A stretch of DNA of 50,831 nt from assembly GCA_945860645.1 (NCBI GenBank), contig CAMATG010000002.1:1-50831 (forward strand), read 5' to 3'. The notes under the pieces are model-generated. The model was given only the letters and a program-made list of their open reading frames with translations. It was not told the origin of the DNA and searched no databases. A program made the translations under genes and the position numbers. This document shows positions 1-11,148 of this stretch, one piece after another. Numbering within the stretch: the stretch's first letter is position 1; each line of letters begins with the position of its first letter. This stretch comes from Candidatus Sulfopaludibacter sp. SbA3. Lineage in GTDB: Bacteria > Acidobacteriota > Terriglobia > Bryobacterales > Bryobacteraceae.

Positions 1-1
1 T

Positions 2-601
2 TTTGTGTGGAGCATGCATGGGAGCGGGGCGACGATTTTCGTGCCGAACCTGCATCCGTTCAGCTACTACAACACGCGGTACGGGATGATTGTGCTGCCG
101 CTGTTGGCGCTGGCGGTGGCGTCGTTACCGGCGGTGTTGCCGCACGGAAGCCGGCGGATTGTGACGGGGTTGCTGGTGCTGAATGCGGTGAGCCCGTGGC
201 TGGCGTATCCGAAGCAGGAGAACTGGGTGACGTGGAAAGAGAGCCAGGTGAACAGCAACGGGCGGCGGGCGTGGACGGCGGAGGCGGCGGATTATCTACG
301 CGATAAATATGTCCCGGGGCGGGGAATTGTGGCGCATTTTGGCGACCAGACGGCGATTTTCCGGGATGCGGGGATTCCGCTGGCGCAGACGGTGCACGAC
401 GGGGACGGGTTGTATTTTCAGGGTATTCTGCAGCGGCCGGACCTGTTCCTGTGGCAGGAGTGGGTGGTGGCGATCGCGGGGGATCCGCTGTCGAAAAGCA
501 TGGCGGAAAATGCTTCGAAGCTGCGGAGGTACTCCCGTGTGAAAATGGTAGAGACGAAAGGTGAGCCGGCGATAGAAATCTGGCGGCGGTCGACTCCTTA
601 A
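2..601 (+). CDS. C-terminal part of a membrane protein (ArnT/PMT-type glycosyltransferase-like), truncated by window edge
   Basis: ORF open to left edge; hydrophobic segment (GMIVLPLLALAVASLPAVL) followed by soluble C-terminal domain; family guess is weak. Confidence 0.4.
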   Translation, partial: FVWSMHGSGATIFVPNLHPFSYYNTRYGMIVLPLLALAVASLPAVLPHGSRRIVTGLLVLNAVSPWLAYPKQENWVTWKESQVNSNGRRAWTAEAADYLRDKYVPGRGIVAHFGDQTAIFRDAGIPLAQTVHDGDGLYFQGILQRPDLFLWQEWVVAIAGDPLSKSMAENASKLRRYSRVKMVETKGEPAIEIWRRSTP

Positions 602-607
602 ACCTGT

Positions 608-1423
608 ATGGAAATTCCATTTACGAAAGCCCACGGGGCTCGCAACGACTTTTTGCTGACGTGGGCGGACGAGGCCCCAGGCGAGGGGTTGGCGGAAGCG
701 GCGATTGCGATTTGTGACCGGCATACGGGCGCGGGCGCGGATGGATGGTTGCTGGTTTCGCGGCTGGACAATCCGCCGGAGGGCGGGGACCTGCGCATCC
801 GGCTGTTTAACCCCGATGGCGGGGAAGTGGAGATGTCGGGCAACGGAACGCGTTGCGCGGCGGCGTTCGCGCTGGCCAACGGCTATACGGGCACGGAGAT
901 GCGGATTGTGACGGGCGGGGGCACGAAGCATCTGCGGCTTTTGGAGCATAGCGGGCAGAAGTACCTGTTCGAGATGAACATGGGTTGTCCGCGGGTGGAA
1001 CCGGACGAGGTTCGCTGCGCGCTGAGCGTGGGTGACGAGATTTACGACTGCACGATTCTGTGGGTGGGCAACCCGCAGTGCGCGGTGTTTGTGGAGAATT
1101 TTGATTTCGACTGGCGATCGCTGGGCGCGGCGATCGAACGGCATCCGCGGTTTCCGAACCGGACGAATGTTTCGTTCGTGCGCCATATGGATGGGCTGAA
1201 CATCGATGTCCGGTTTTTTGAGCGTGGCGCTGGGGAGACGATGAGCTCCGGCACGGGTTCGACCGGGGCGGCGGTGGCGTCTATTCTGCGCGGATTTACG
1301 GGGCGCGCGATGACCGTGAACACGCCTGCCGGACCGTTAGAGTTCCGGTGGCCGACCAATGACGGCGATGTAAAGATGGTTGGCCCAGCAGAAATTGTCG
1401 CGACCGGCCGATATTACCTTTAG
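608..1423 (+). CDS. dapF: Diaminopimelate epimerase-like protein (DapF family)
   Basis: MSGNGTRCAA motif and ERGAGETMSSGTGS motif; GADGWLLV; size 271 aa. Confidence 0.8.
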   Translation: MEIPFTKAHGARNDFLLTWADEAPGEGLAEAAIAICDRHTGAGADGWLLVSRLDNPPEGGDLRIRLFNPDGGEVEMSGNGTRCAAAFALANGYTGTEMRIVTGGGTKHLRLLEHSGQKYLFEMNMGCPRVEPDEVRCALSVGDEIYDCTILWVGNPQCAVFVENFDFDWRSLGAAIERHPRFPNRTNVSFVRHMDGLNIDVRFFERGAGETMSSGTGSTGAAVASILRGFTGRAMTVNTPAGPLEFRWPTNDGDVKMVGPAEIVATGRYYL

Positions 1424-1429
1424 GAGTGT

Positions 1430-2743
1430 TTGGATCCGATGAGCCATTTTGAGTTTCTAGCGAACAAGATTCAGAACCGTACCGCGGTGTCGGGAATTGT
1501 GGGGCTGGGCTATGTGGGCCTGCCGCTGGCGGTTGAGTTCGCGCGTGCCGGTTTGCCGGTTTTGGGTTTTGACATTACCCAGTCCAAGGTGGACACGCTG
1601 AACCGCGGGGAGTCCTATATTCAGGACGTTCCGACGTCGGTGCTGGGGCCGCATGTGGCTTCGGGGAAGTTGTCGGCGACGAGCGATTTCGCGCGGATGG
1701 CGGAGGTGGACACAATCAACATCTGCGTGCCGACGCCATTGCGGAAGACGAAAGATCCGGACATGTCCTATATCGTCGCGGCGACGGAGAAGATCGCGCA
1801 GTATCTGCATCCGGGGATGTTGATTATCCTGGAATCGACGACCTATCCGGGGACGACGGACGAGCTGCTGCTGCCGATGCTGGAGAAGAGTGGCCTGAAG
1901 TGCGGCGTGGACTTCTTCCTGTGCTTTTCGCCGGAGCGGGTGGACCCGGGCAATCCGAACTTCCAGACCTACAACATTCCGAAAGTGGTGGGCGGGATTA
2001 CGCCGGCCTGTACGGAGCTGGGGCGGATGTTCTATGCCCAGTCGTTGCAGACGGTGGTGCCGGTGAGTTCGACGAGCGTGGCGGAGATGGTGAAGCTGTT
2101 GGAAAACACCTTCCGCATGATCAATATCGGCATGGTGAACGAGCTGGCGCTGATGTGCGACCGGATGAAGATCAACGTGTGGGAAGTGATCGACGCGGCG
2201 GCGACCAAGCCGTTCGGCTTCATGCCCTTTTATCCGGGGCCGGGGCTGGGCGGGCACTGCATTCCGATCGACCCGTTCTACCTGAGCTGGAAGACGCGGC
2301 AGGCGGGCATTGAGGCGCGATTTATCGAGCTGGCCGGCTACATTAACGGCCAGATGCCGCATTTTGTGGTGGACAAGATTCAGTCCGCGTTGAACGACCA
2401 TTCGAAGGCTGTGAAGGGTTCGCACATCCACATTTTGGGCGTGGCGTACAAGAAGAATATCGACGACGTGCGCGAGTCGCCGGCGCTGGACATTATTCAC
2501 TTGTTGCAGGAACGCGGGGCCCGGATTACCTACAGCGATCCGTATGTGGAAGACCTGCATCACGAGGGGCAGGAGCTGGAAGCCAGCGACGTGGCCGAAG
2601 GGTGCACCGCGGCTGATTGCGTGGTGATTGTCACCGATCACAAGGACTTCGTTTACACGGATGTTCTGGCGGCGTCCAAGCTGATTGTGGACACGCGGAA
2701 TGCGATGAAGGGTCTGGTTTCGGAGAAGATTGTCCGGCTTTAG
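1430..2743 (+). CDS. Nucleotide-sugar dehydrogenase (UDP-glucose/UDP-HexNAc dehydrogenase family, WecC/WbpA-like)
   Basis: GLGYVGLPLAVEFARAGLPVLGFDI NAD-binding motif; PGPGLGGHCIPIDPFYLSWK active-site Cys motif; TTG start at 1430 or ATG at 1439. Confidence 0.88.
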   Translation: MDPMSHFEFLANKIQNRTAVSGIVGLGYVGLPLAVEFARAGLPVLGFDITQSKVDTLNRGESYIQDVPTSVLGPHVASGKLSATSDFARMAEVDTINICVPTPLRKTKDPDMSYIVAATEKIAQYLHPGMLIILESTTYPGTTDELLLPMLEKSGLKCGVDFFLCFSPERVDPGNPNFQTYNIPKVVGGITPACTELGRMFYAQSLQTVVPVSSTSVAEMVKLLENTFRMINIGMVNELALMCDRMKINVWEVIDAAATKPFGFMPFYPGPGLGGHCIPIDPFYLSWKTRQAGIEARFIELAGYINGQMPHFVVDKIQSALNDHSKAVKGSHIHILGVAYKKNIDDVRESPALDIIHLLQERGARITYSDPYVEDLHHEGQELEASDVAEGCTAADCVVIVTDHKDFVYTDVLAASKLIVDTRNAMKGLVSEKIVRL

Positions 2744-3201
2744 CGGAACGAGACGCCGAAGCGGATGGATGTGAGTTCGCGGTAGTTGCGCGTCTGGAAG
2801 TTGAGCACTTCGGCGCGGAAGCCGATCCGTTTTTTGAACCAGTAGTTCACGCCGCCACCGTAGTTGAACATGGCTTGGCCATCGCCAAGAACGGCAAAGG
2901 CGCCGTAACCGGCGGTGACGAAGGGCTCTAACGGGCCCTTCCCGCGCAGGAAGTGGTAACTGCCGTTGACGGTGACGACGCCGAGATGTCCGCCATCATT
3001 GCCGTTTGCGAACAGGTAGCCGGCGGAGGGAGAGACGGCGGCGCCTTTGTATACAAAGACATCGGCTCCGGCGCCGACGCTGCTGTATCCGAACGTGTGA
3101 CCGGCGGGACTTTCGAGGCCGAAGAAGCCGTAGCCCTGGGCGGCGGGGGCTTGGGCGGAGAGTGCAAACGCGGTTGCGGCAAGTAAGAATAGAAGTCTCA
3201 T
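2740..3201 (-). CDS. Secreted/outer-membrane beta-barrel-like hypothetical protein
   Basis: Signal peptide MRLLFLLAATAFALSAQA; alternating aromatic/Gly strands, C-terminal IRFGVSFR ending in aromatic-Arg. Confidence 0.6.
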   Translation of the reverse strand: MRLLFLLAATAFALSAQAPAAQGYGFFGLESPAGHTFGYSSVGAGADVFVYKGAAVSPSAGYLFANGNDGGHLGVVTVNGSYHFLRGKGPLEPFVTAGYGAFAVLGDGQAMFNYGGGVNYWFKKRIGFRAEVLNFQTRNYRELTSIRFGVSFR

Positions 3202-3747
3202 ATGAATGTAGACGCGCGAGATTGGGAGTTAAAAGCTCTTTCTGCTTTCGAGGCGGAGGGGTTGCTGGCCGGGTTGGCGGAGCTGTTGGTGGATGCGGTG
3301 GAGAGCGGGGCGTCGATTGGGTTTCTGCCGCCGTTGGCGTTGGCGGAGGCGGAGGAGTATTGGCGGGGGGTGTTGGCGGCGATGCGGGCGGGGGAGCGGG
3401 AGCTGATTGTGGTGTTGGAGCAGGGGGCGGTGTTGGGGGCGGTGCAACTGATGTGTGAAATGCGGGCGAATGGGCGGCACAGGGCGGAGGCGGGGAAGTT
3501 GTTCGTGCACCGGCGGGCGCGGCGGCGGGGGCTGGCGCGGGCGTTGCTGGGGGAGTTGGAACGGGTGGCGGCGGGGCGGGGGATTACGTTGATCCTGATG
3601 GACACGAGGCAGGGCGGGGAGGCGGAACGGCTGTGTGAGGTGTTGGGGTATACGCGGTGGGGCGAGGTGCCGGAGTATGCACGGAGCGGGGATGGGACGC
3701 TGCATACGACGGTGTTTTTTTATCGGCGTTTGGTGGAGCGCGGCTAA
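3202..3747 (+). CDS. GNAT family N-acetyltransferase
   Basis: KLFVHRRARRRGLARALLGELERVA (Q/RxxGxA-type acetyl-CoA motif), LILMDTRQGGEAERLCEVLGY. Confidence 0.85.
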   Translation: MNVDARDWELKALSAFEAEGLLAGLAELLVDAVESGASIGFLPPLALAEAEEYWRGVLAAMRAGERELIVVLEQGAVLGAVQLMCEMRANGRHRAEAGKLFVHRRARRRGLARALLGELERVAAGRGITLILMDTRQGGEAERLCEVLGYTRWGEVPEYARSGDGTLHTTVFFYRRLVERG

Positions 3748-3800
3748 GAAATACGCGCGCTGCCGGCATAGGGGACCCGGGCTGCCATACAATCGTCCGT

Positions 3801-4984
3801 ATGCGATTTTTTGCGTTGCTGTTGGTTGTGGGTTTGCCGGTGTTGCCGCAGGCTTTGGATAAAGCCAAGTTGGCCGGGATTGCGCCGCGGATGAAAGAGT
3901 TCGTGGACGCCGGGAAGGCGGCGGGCGTGGTGACGCTGGTGGCGCATAAGGGCGAGGTGGCGCAGTTTGAGGCTGTCGGGTATACCGATATGGAAACGCG
4001 GCAGCCGATGACGAAGGAGAACATCTTTCAGCTGCATTCGATGACAAAGCCGATTGTGGCGCTGGCGGCGATGCAGCTGGCCGAAGAGGGGCGGTTGTCC
4101 CTGGCGGACGCGGTGGAGAAGCATCTGCCGGAGTTTCGCGGGCAGATGGTGATCGCGGCGACACATGCCGATGGGAGCCGGTTGGTGCGGAAGCCGTCGC
4201 GGTTGATTACGGTGCGCGACCTGATGACGCATACGTCGGGGATGATGCTGAATCCGCCGCCGGGGATTGGGGAGCTGCATGGGGCGCTGCATAAATCGCT
4301 GGCGGATGTGACGCTGATTCTGTCGCAGCAGGCGCTGGAGTTTGAGCCGGGGACGAAGTGGCAGTATTCGAACGAGGGCATTGCGACGCTGGCGCGGATT
4401 GTGGAAGTGATCAGCGGGCAGCCGCTCGAAGTGTACATGGCCAAGCGGATTTTTGAGCCGTTGGGGATGAAGGACACCTACTTCTTCCCGCCCAAGGACA
4501 AGTGGCACCGGATGCCCACCGCCTACATTTTGCGCGATGGGAAGCCGGTGAAATACACGTCCGATCCGCTGGGTGAGGGGAAGATGAAGTTCCGGGATGG
4601 GGCGAAGTATTCGCTGCCTGAGGGTGGGTTGTATTCGACGGCGGCCGACCTATTGGTGCTGTATAAGACGATCCTGAACCAGGGCAAGCACGGGAACTTC
4701 CGGTTGCTGAGCCCAGCGGGATTGAAGGTAATGCGGACTTCGCAGACGGGTGATTTGAAGACGGGCACGCCGGGCGCGGGTTGGGGGTTGGGGTGGTTCG
4801 TGATGAAGGAAGACGCGGGCGGGCAGCCGATGGCGGCCGGGACGTTTTGCCATGGCGGGCGGTACGGGACGTTCTGTTTTCTGGACCCGAAGAACGACCT
4901 GATTGGGATCTTTATGATCCACCGGGAAGGCGGCAGCGACGAGCGGCAGGCGTTCGTGCAGATGACGTATTCGGCGCTACAGCC

Positions 4985-4988
<4 letters not shown>
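3801..4988 (+). CDS. Serine hydrolase, class C beta-lactamase/EstB family
   Basis: Signal peptide from ATG 3801; SMTKPI (SxxK), YSNEG (YxN), FCHGGRYG motifs. Confidence 0.85.
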
Positions 4989-5398
<410 letters not shown>

Positions 5399-5410
5399 GG
5401 GATCTACCTG

Positions 5411-6604
5411 TTATACCTTGGTCCACATCTCTTCGCGCGGGTCCTCGGGATGCAGTTCCGCGAGTTCACGAAGCAGTTCGCGGGTGCGTTCGTCGTTGGC
5501 CTTGGGTGGATGGACGGCGATCTGGACGATTTGATCGCCGCGGGTCTCCTTCCGGGCATTGTAGACGCCCTTTTCGCGGAGCCGGAATTTTTGGCCGTTT
5601 TGGGTGCCCATGGGGATTTTGAGCAGCGCACGGCCGTCGATGGTGGGCACTTCGATCTTGGCGCCGAGAGCGGCCTCCGGAACGGAGACGGGTACGGTGA
5701 TTTCGATGTTGTCGCCTTCGCGTTCGAAGAACGGGTGATCCTCGACGCGGATGTTGATGTAGAGATCGCCGGACGGGCCGCCGCCGGTGCCGGCGTTGCC
5801 TTTGCCGGCGACTCGCATGCGCGTGCCGGTGGCGACACCGGGCGGGATGCGTGTTTCGACGAAATCCATGCGGGCCAGACGCCCCTCCCCTTTGCAGGTG
5901 TGGCAGGAGCCCTGCAGCTTGCCGGTGCCGTTGCAGCGGGGGCAGTTCAGGGTGAAGCGCATGGCGCCGGCCATCTGGGTGACGTTGCCGCTGCCGGCAC
6001 ATTCCGGGCAGGTGACGGGGCCCCCGGAGCCCGCGCCGGAGCCGTGGCAGGTTGCACAGGCGTCCTGGCGGGAGATGTTGATGCGGGCTTGGGTGCCTTT
6101 AATGGACTGCCAGAAATCGATACTGAGGGTATATTCCAGGTCCGAGCCCTTTTCGGGGCCGGCCTGCTGAGGGCCGCCCTGGCCGCGCTGGCCGAAGAAC
6201 TGGCTGAAGATGTCGCGGAAGCCGCCGCCTTCGGCGCCGGGCGCGCCTTCCTGGGGGTGGGGGCGTTTTCGTCCACCACCGCCGGCATTCTGCTGGTTCA
6301 GGAAATCGGAAAAATCGAAACCGCCGAAGCCCATGCCGGGGCCGCCCTGGCCGTGCGTTCCACCGCCGGGGACGCCGGATTCCGAGTAGAAGCCGACCTG
6401 GTCGAACATCTTCCGCTTCTTTTCGTCGCCGAGAATTTCATTGGCTTCGGAGACGGATTTGAACTTCTCTTCGGCGGCTTTGTCGCCAGGGTTCAGGTCG
6501 GGGTGGTACTTGCGGGCGAGGCGCCGGTACGCCTTGCGAATGTCGTCCTGCGACGCATCGCGGCTTACGCCGAGGGTTTCGTAATAGTCCTTCCGCTGGG
6601 CCAT
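5411..6604 (-). CDS. dnaJ: Chaperone protein DnaJ
   Basis: J domain with HPD ([10 protein letters not shown]), G/F region, zinc-finger [32 protein letters not shown]. Confidence 0.95.
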   Translation of the reverse strand: MAQRKDYYETLGVSRDASQDDIRKAYRRLARKYHPDLNPGDKAAEEKFKSVSEANEILGDEKKRKMFDQVGFYSESGVPGGGTHGQGGPGMGFGGFDFSDFLNQQNAGGGGRKRPHPQEGAPGAEGGGFRDIFSQFFGQRGQGGPQQAGPEKGSDLEYTLSIDFWQSIKGTQARINISRQDACATCHGSGAGSGGPVTCPECAGSGNVTQMAGAMRFTLNCPRCNGTGKLQGSCHTCKGEGRLARMDFVETRIPPGVATGTRMRVAGKGNAGTGGGPSGDLYINIRVEDHPFFEREGDNIEITVPVSVPEAALGAKIEVPTIDGRALLKIPMGTQNGQKFRLREKGVYNARKETRGDQIVQIAVHPPKANDERTRELLRELAELHPEDPREEMWTKV

Positions 6605-6621
6605 TGGAGGTTCCTAACGAG

Positions 6622-6643
6622 GCGAGGGCCGTGCGGCCCCCGC
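6622..6643 (-). other. dnaK-dnaJ intergenic hairpin
   Basis: GCG-A-GGGCC-GTGC-GGCCC-C-CGC inverted repeat with one internal mismatch in the 55-bp intergenic region. Confidence 0.5.
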
Positions 6644-6659
6644 CCAATTTGAGTGGTTG

Positions 6660-8585
<1,926 letters not shown>

Positions 8586-8636
8586 AACAGTTACTAATGC
8601 CTCCCTGAAACTCTTGTGGAGCGGGCGGGGGCTACC

Positions 8637-9521
8637 GTGAGCCGCATCCGCGCCGGACTGCGCACAATCACATTATGGAACTTGAGTCTCTGTTTGTCAA
8701 CCATGGGTTTAGTGAATGGGACTCAACTATTGGGCCAGGATCTACTGGTGGCCGCCGCTAGCGACCTGGCACCGGCGGTCCCGGAATTGACCAGTCAAGT
8801 TATGCAGAATCAATCGCTTACGCTTCGTGTTTCGGTGGGTTCTTCGGGCCAATTGGCGCGCCAGATTGAGCAGGGAGCGCCGTTCGATCTTTTTTTATCG
8901 GCGGACGAAAATTTCGTGCAGCAGGTGGTTCGTGCGGGGCGCGGTGATGGCGCGACTGTCCGGGTTTACGCCGTCGGCCGGCTGGCGTTGTGGTCGAAAT
9001 CGGGGAAGGTACGGAGACTGGAGGACCTGGCGCGGCCGGAGGTGACGCGGGTGGCGATGGCGAATCCGGTGCATGCGCCTTATGGGAGATTGGCGAAGGA
9101 GGCGCTGGTTCGGGCGGGGTTGTGGGGGGCGGTGGAGCCGAAGCTGGTGTTGGCGGAGACGGTGCGGCAGACGATGCAGTTTGCCGGGACGGGGAACGTG
9201 GATGCGGCGCTGACGTCATGGACGATGGCGCATGATAAGGGCGGGGTGTTGCTGCCGGACGAAATGCGGCAGGCGGGAGTGGTCTTGAAGGGTGCCGCGC
9301 GGGGAAAAGAGGCGGCGGCGTTTCTGGCGTTCTTGCAGTCGTCAGGGGGTGAGGAGATCCTCGGGCGGCATGGGCTCTTGGCTGGCCGGCCGGCTGGCGG
9401 GCAGGCCGTGGCGAATGACCTCAAGCAGAACGACGGTGACCGACAGAACGGCGGGGCCGATAAACAGGCCAAGAAACCCGAACGCCTGCGCCCCGCCAAG
9501 AAGCGAAATAAAAACAAGTAG
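8637..9521 (+). CDS. modA: Molybdate ABC transporter substrate-binding protein (ModA-like); start uncertain (8616 ATG, 8637 GTG or 8703 ATG)
   Basis: [43 protein letters not shown]; signal-like N-terminus. Confidence 0.82.
   Translation: MSRIRAGLRTITLWNLSLCLSTMGLVNGTQLLGQDLLVAAASDLAPAVPELTSQVMQNQSLTLRVSVGSSGQLARQIEQGAPFDLFLSADENFVQQVVRAGRGDGATVRVYAVGRLALWSKSGKVRRLEDLARPEVTRVAMANPVHAPYGRLAKEALVRAGLWGAVEPKLVLAETVRQTMQFAGTGNVDAALTSWTMAHDKGGVLLPDEMRQAGVVLKGAARGKEAAAFLAFLQSSGGEEILGRHGLLAGRPAGGQAVANDLKQNDGDRQNGGADKQAKKPERLRPAKKRNKNK
8672..8700 (-). promoter_or_regulatory. dnaK sigma70-type promoter: -35 TTGACA (8695-8700), 17-nt spacer, -10 CATAAT (8672-8677)
   Basis: Reverse complement reads TTGACA-AACAGAGACTCAAGTTC-CATAAT, about 85 nt upstream of the dnaK ATG. 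Confidence 0.75.
8681..8727. promoter_or_regulatory. Two tandem HAIR-like HspR operator sites: CTTGAGT-N7-TGTCAAC (8681-8701) and GTTTAGT-N7-ACTCAAC (8707-8727)
   Basis: Compared with HAIR consensus CTTGAGT-N7-ACTCAAG: half-site matches 7/7+4/7 and 5/7+6/7; overlap the dnaK -35/spacer; hspR is in the operon. Confidence 0.65.
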
Positions 9522-10442
9522 CGGGTGGAGTTCGACGCGGCCGCTGACGATGTAGGGGCGTAGAACGTTATCGACGGTGCCGATGACGGCGACGCCGAAC
9601 CCGGCGATGATGCCGGCTTTGCCGTAGCTGCCGCTGGCGGCGAAGGAGAGGGCGACGGGGACCCAGACGGCCGGGGGGCCGACGATGGGAATCATGGAGC
9701 AGAAGCCGGCGACGACGCCCCAGAGGACAGGTGCGTGGACGCCGGTGAAATAGAAGAGCAGGCCGGTGAGGGTACCCTGGACGAGCGCGACGGCGGCGAC
9801 GCCGTAGACGTTGGCGAGGACGCTTTGCCCGACTTCGGCGATTAACCGGTCGAAGACGGTGTGTTGGAGCGGGAGGAATTGGCGCGATTTGGCCAGGATG
9901 TGGTCGCCATCGCGAAGGAGGAAGAAGAGCACGAAGAGGGCGATGATGGCATTGAAAAGAAAGAGCGCGATGTTGCTGACGACGCCTTGGACCAGTTTGA
10001 GTACGGTGCCGCTGATGACTTCGACGCGTTCGGAAAGAAAAGAGCGGACCTGATCGTCGGCGGCGGTGGGGTCGACGCCGAAGTAGATGAGCGGGCGGGT
10101 GCCGGTGTGGACTGCCCATTCGATCCAGCCGCCATCGGCGGCGCTGCGGGATTTGAGGGAGGAATAGGCGGCGGAGAGTTCGTTGGACATGGTCCAGGTG
10201 ATCCAGATGGACGGTGCGACGATGAGGGCGATGACGAGCAGGAGGGAGATGCCGGCGGCGGTGGATTCGCGACCCGGGATGCGCCGGAGCAGGGCGGCGT
10301 GGAGGGGATAGAAGAGAACCGCCATGGCGGTGGCCGAGACGATGGGGCCGATGTAGGGTTCGACGATGACGTAACAGAGCGCGAGGCAGATGCCGGCCAG
10401 CACGAGGAGGAAGAGTTGCTGGAGGTTGGTTCGATTGAGCAT
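9342..10442 (-). CDS. AI-2E family transporter (PerM/YdiK-type)
   Basis: Multi-TM protein; LFFLLRDGDHI, GFCSMIPIVGPPAVWVPVAL and [27 protein letters not shown] motifs. Confidence 0.9.
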   Translation of the reverse strand: MLNRTNLQQLFLLVLAGICLALCYVIVEPYIGPIVSATAMAVLFYPLHAALLRRIPGRESTAAGISLLLVIALIVAPSIWITWTMSNELSAAYSSLKSRSAADGGWIEWAVHTGTRPLIYFGVDPTAADDQVRSFLSERVEVISGTVLKLVQGVVSNIALFLFNAIIALFVLFFLLRDGDHILAKSRQFLPLQHTVFDRLIAEVGQSVLANVYGVAAVALVQGTLTGLLFYFTGVHAPVLWGVVAGFCSMIPIVGPPAVWVPVALSFAASGSYGKAGIIAGFGVAVIGTVDNVLRPYIVSGRVELHPLLVFISLLGGAQAFGFLGLFIGPAVLSVTVVLLEVIRHGLPASRPASQEPMPPEDLLTP

Positions 10443-10566
10443 GCGGCACCACTTCTACGGAACGAAACGGGAAAAGCTCCGTCTCTACTTAGAGTATGCA
10501 CATCGGGCTCACCGTTACGATGCCGCGCCGGGGCGGCAAAACGTTATACTGCCTAACGGGTAAAGC

Positions 10567-11148
10567 ATGACGACACCGGAAGTAACCCAACTTTTGCAAA
10601 AGTGGTCGGACGGCAATAACGCGGCGTTCGACTCCCTGACGCCCGTCGTGTACGACGAACTTCGGCGATTGGCGGCGATTTATCTGCATCGGGAGCGGTC
10701 CGATCATACGTTGCAGGCGACGGCGGTGGTGCATGAGGCCTACATGCGGCTTGTCGATCAGCGTTCGGTGCGCTGGCAGAACCGGGCGCATTTTTTCGGC
10801 ATCGCGGCGCAGATGATTCGCCGGATTCTGGTGGACCATGCGCGGGGTGTGCGAGCGGCCAAGCGGGGCAGCGGCGCGGTGGCGTTGTCGTTGGACGATG
10901 CGCTGGGCGTTTCCGAGAAGCGGGATATGGAGATTGAGGCGCTGGACGACGCCTTGGAAACGTTGAACAAGGTGGACCCGCAGCAGGCGCGGATTGTGGA
11001 ACTGCGATTCTTCACGGGCCTATCGATTGAGGAGACGGCGGAGGTGTTGGGCGTTTCGGAATCGACGGTGAAGCGGGACTGGGTGTCGGCAAAGGCGTGG
11101 TTGTTCCGGGAGTTATCTAAAACACAGGCGAAACCGGCCGGGGCATGA
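10567..11148 (+). CDS. ECF-type RNA polymerase sigma-70 factor (acidobacterial/planctomycete type)
   Basis: LTPVVYDELRRLAAIYLHRERSDHTLQATAVVHEAYMRLVDQ; region 4 FFTGLSIEETAEVLGVSESTVKRDW. Confidence 0.92.
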   Translation: MTTPEVTQLLQKWSDGNNAAFDSLTPVVYDELRRLAAIYLHRERSDHTLQATAVVHEAYMRLVDQRSVRWQNRAHFFGIAAQMIRRILVDHARGVRAAKRGSGAVALSLDDALGVSEKRDMEIEALDDALETLNKVDPQQARIVELRFFTGLSIEETAEVLGVSESTVKRDWVSAKAWLFRELSKTQAKPAGA

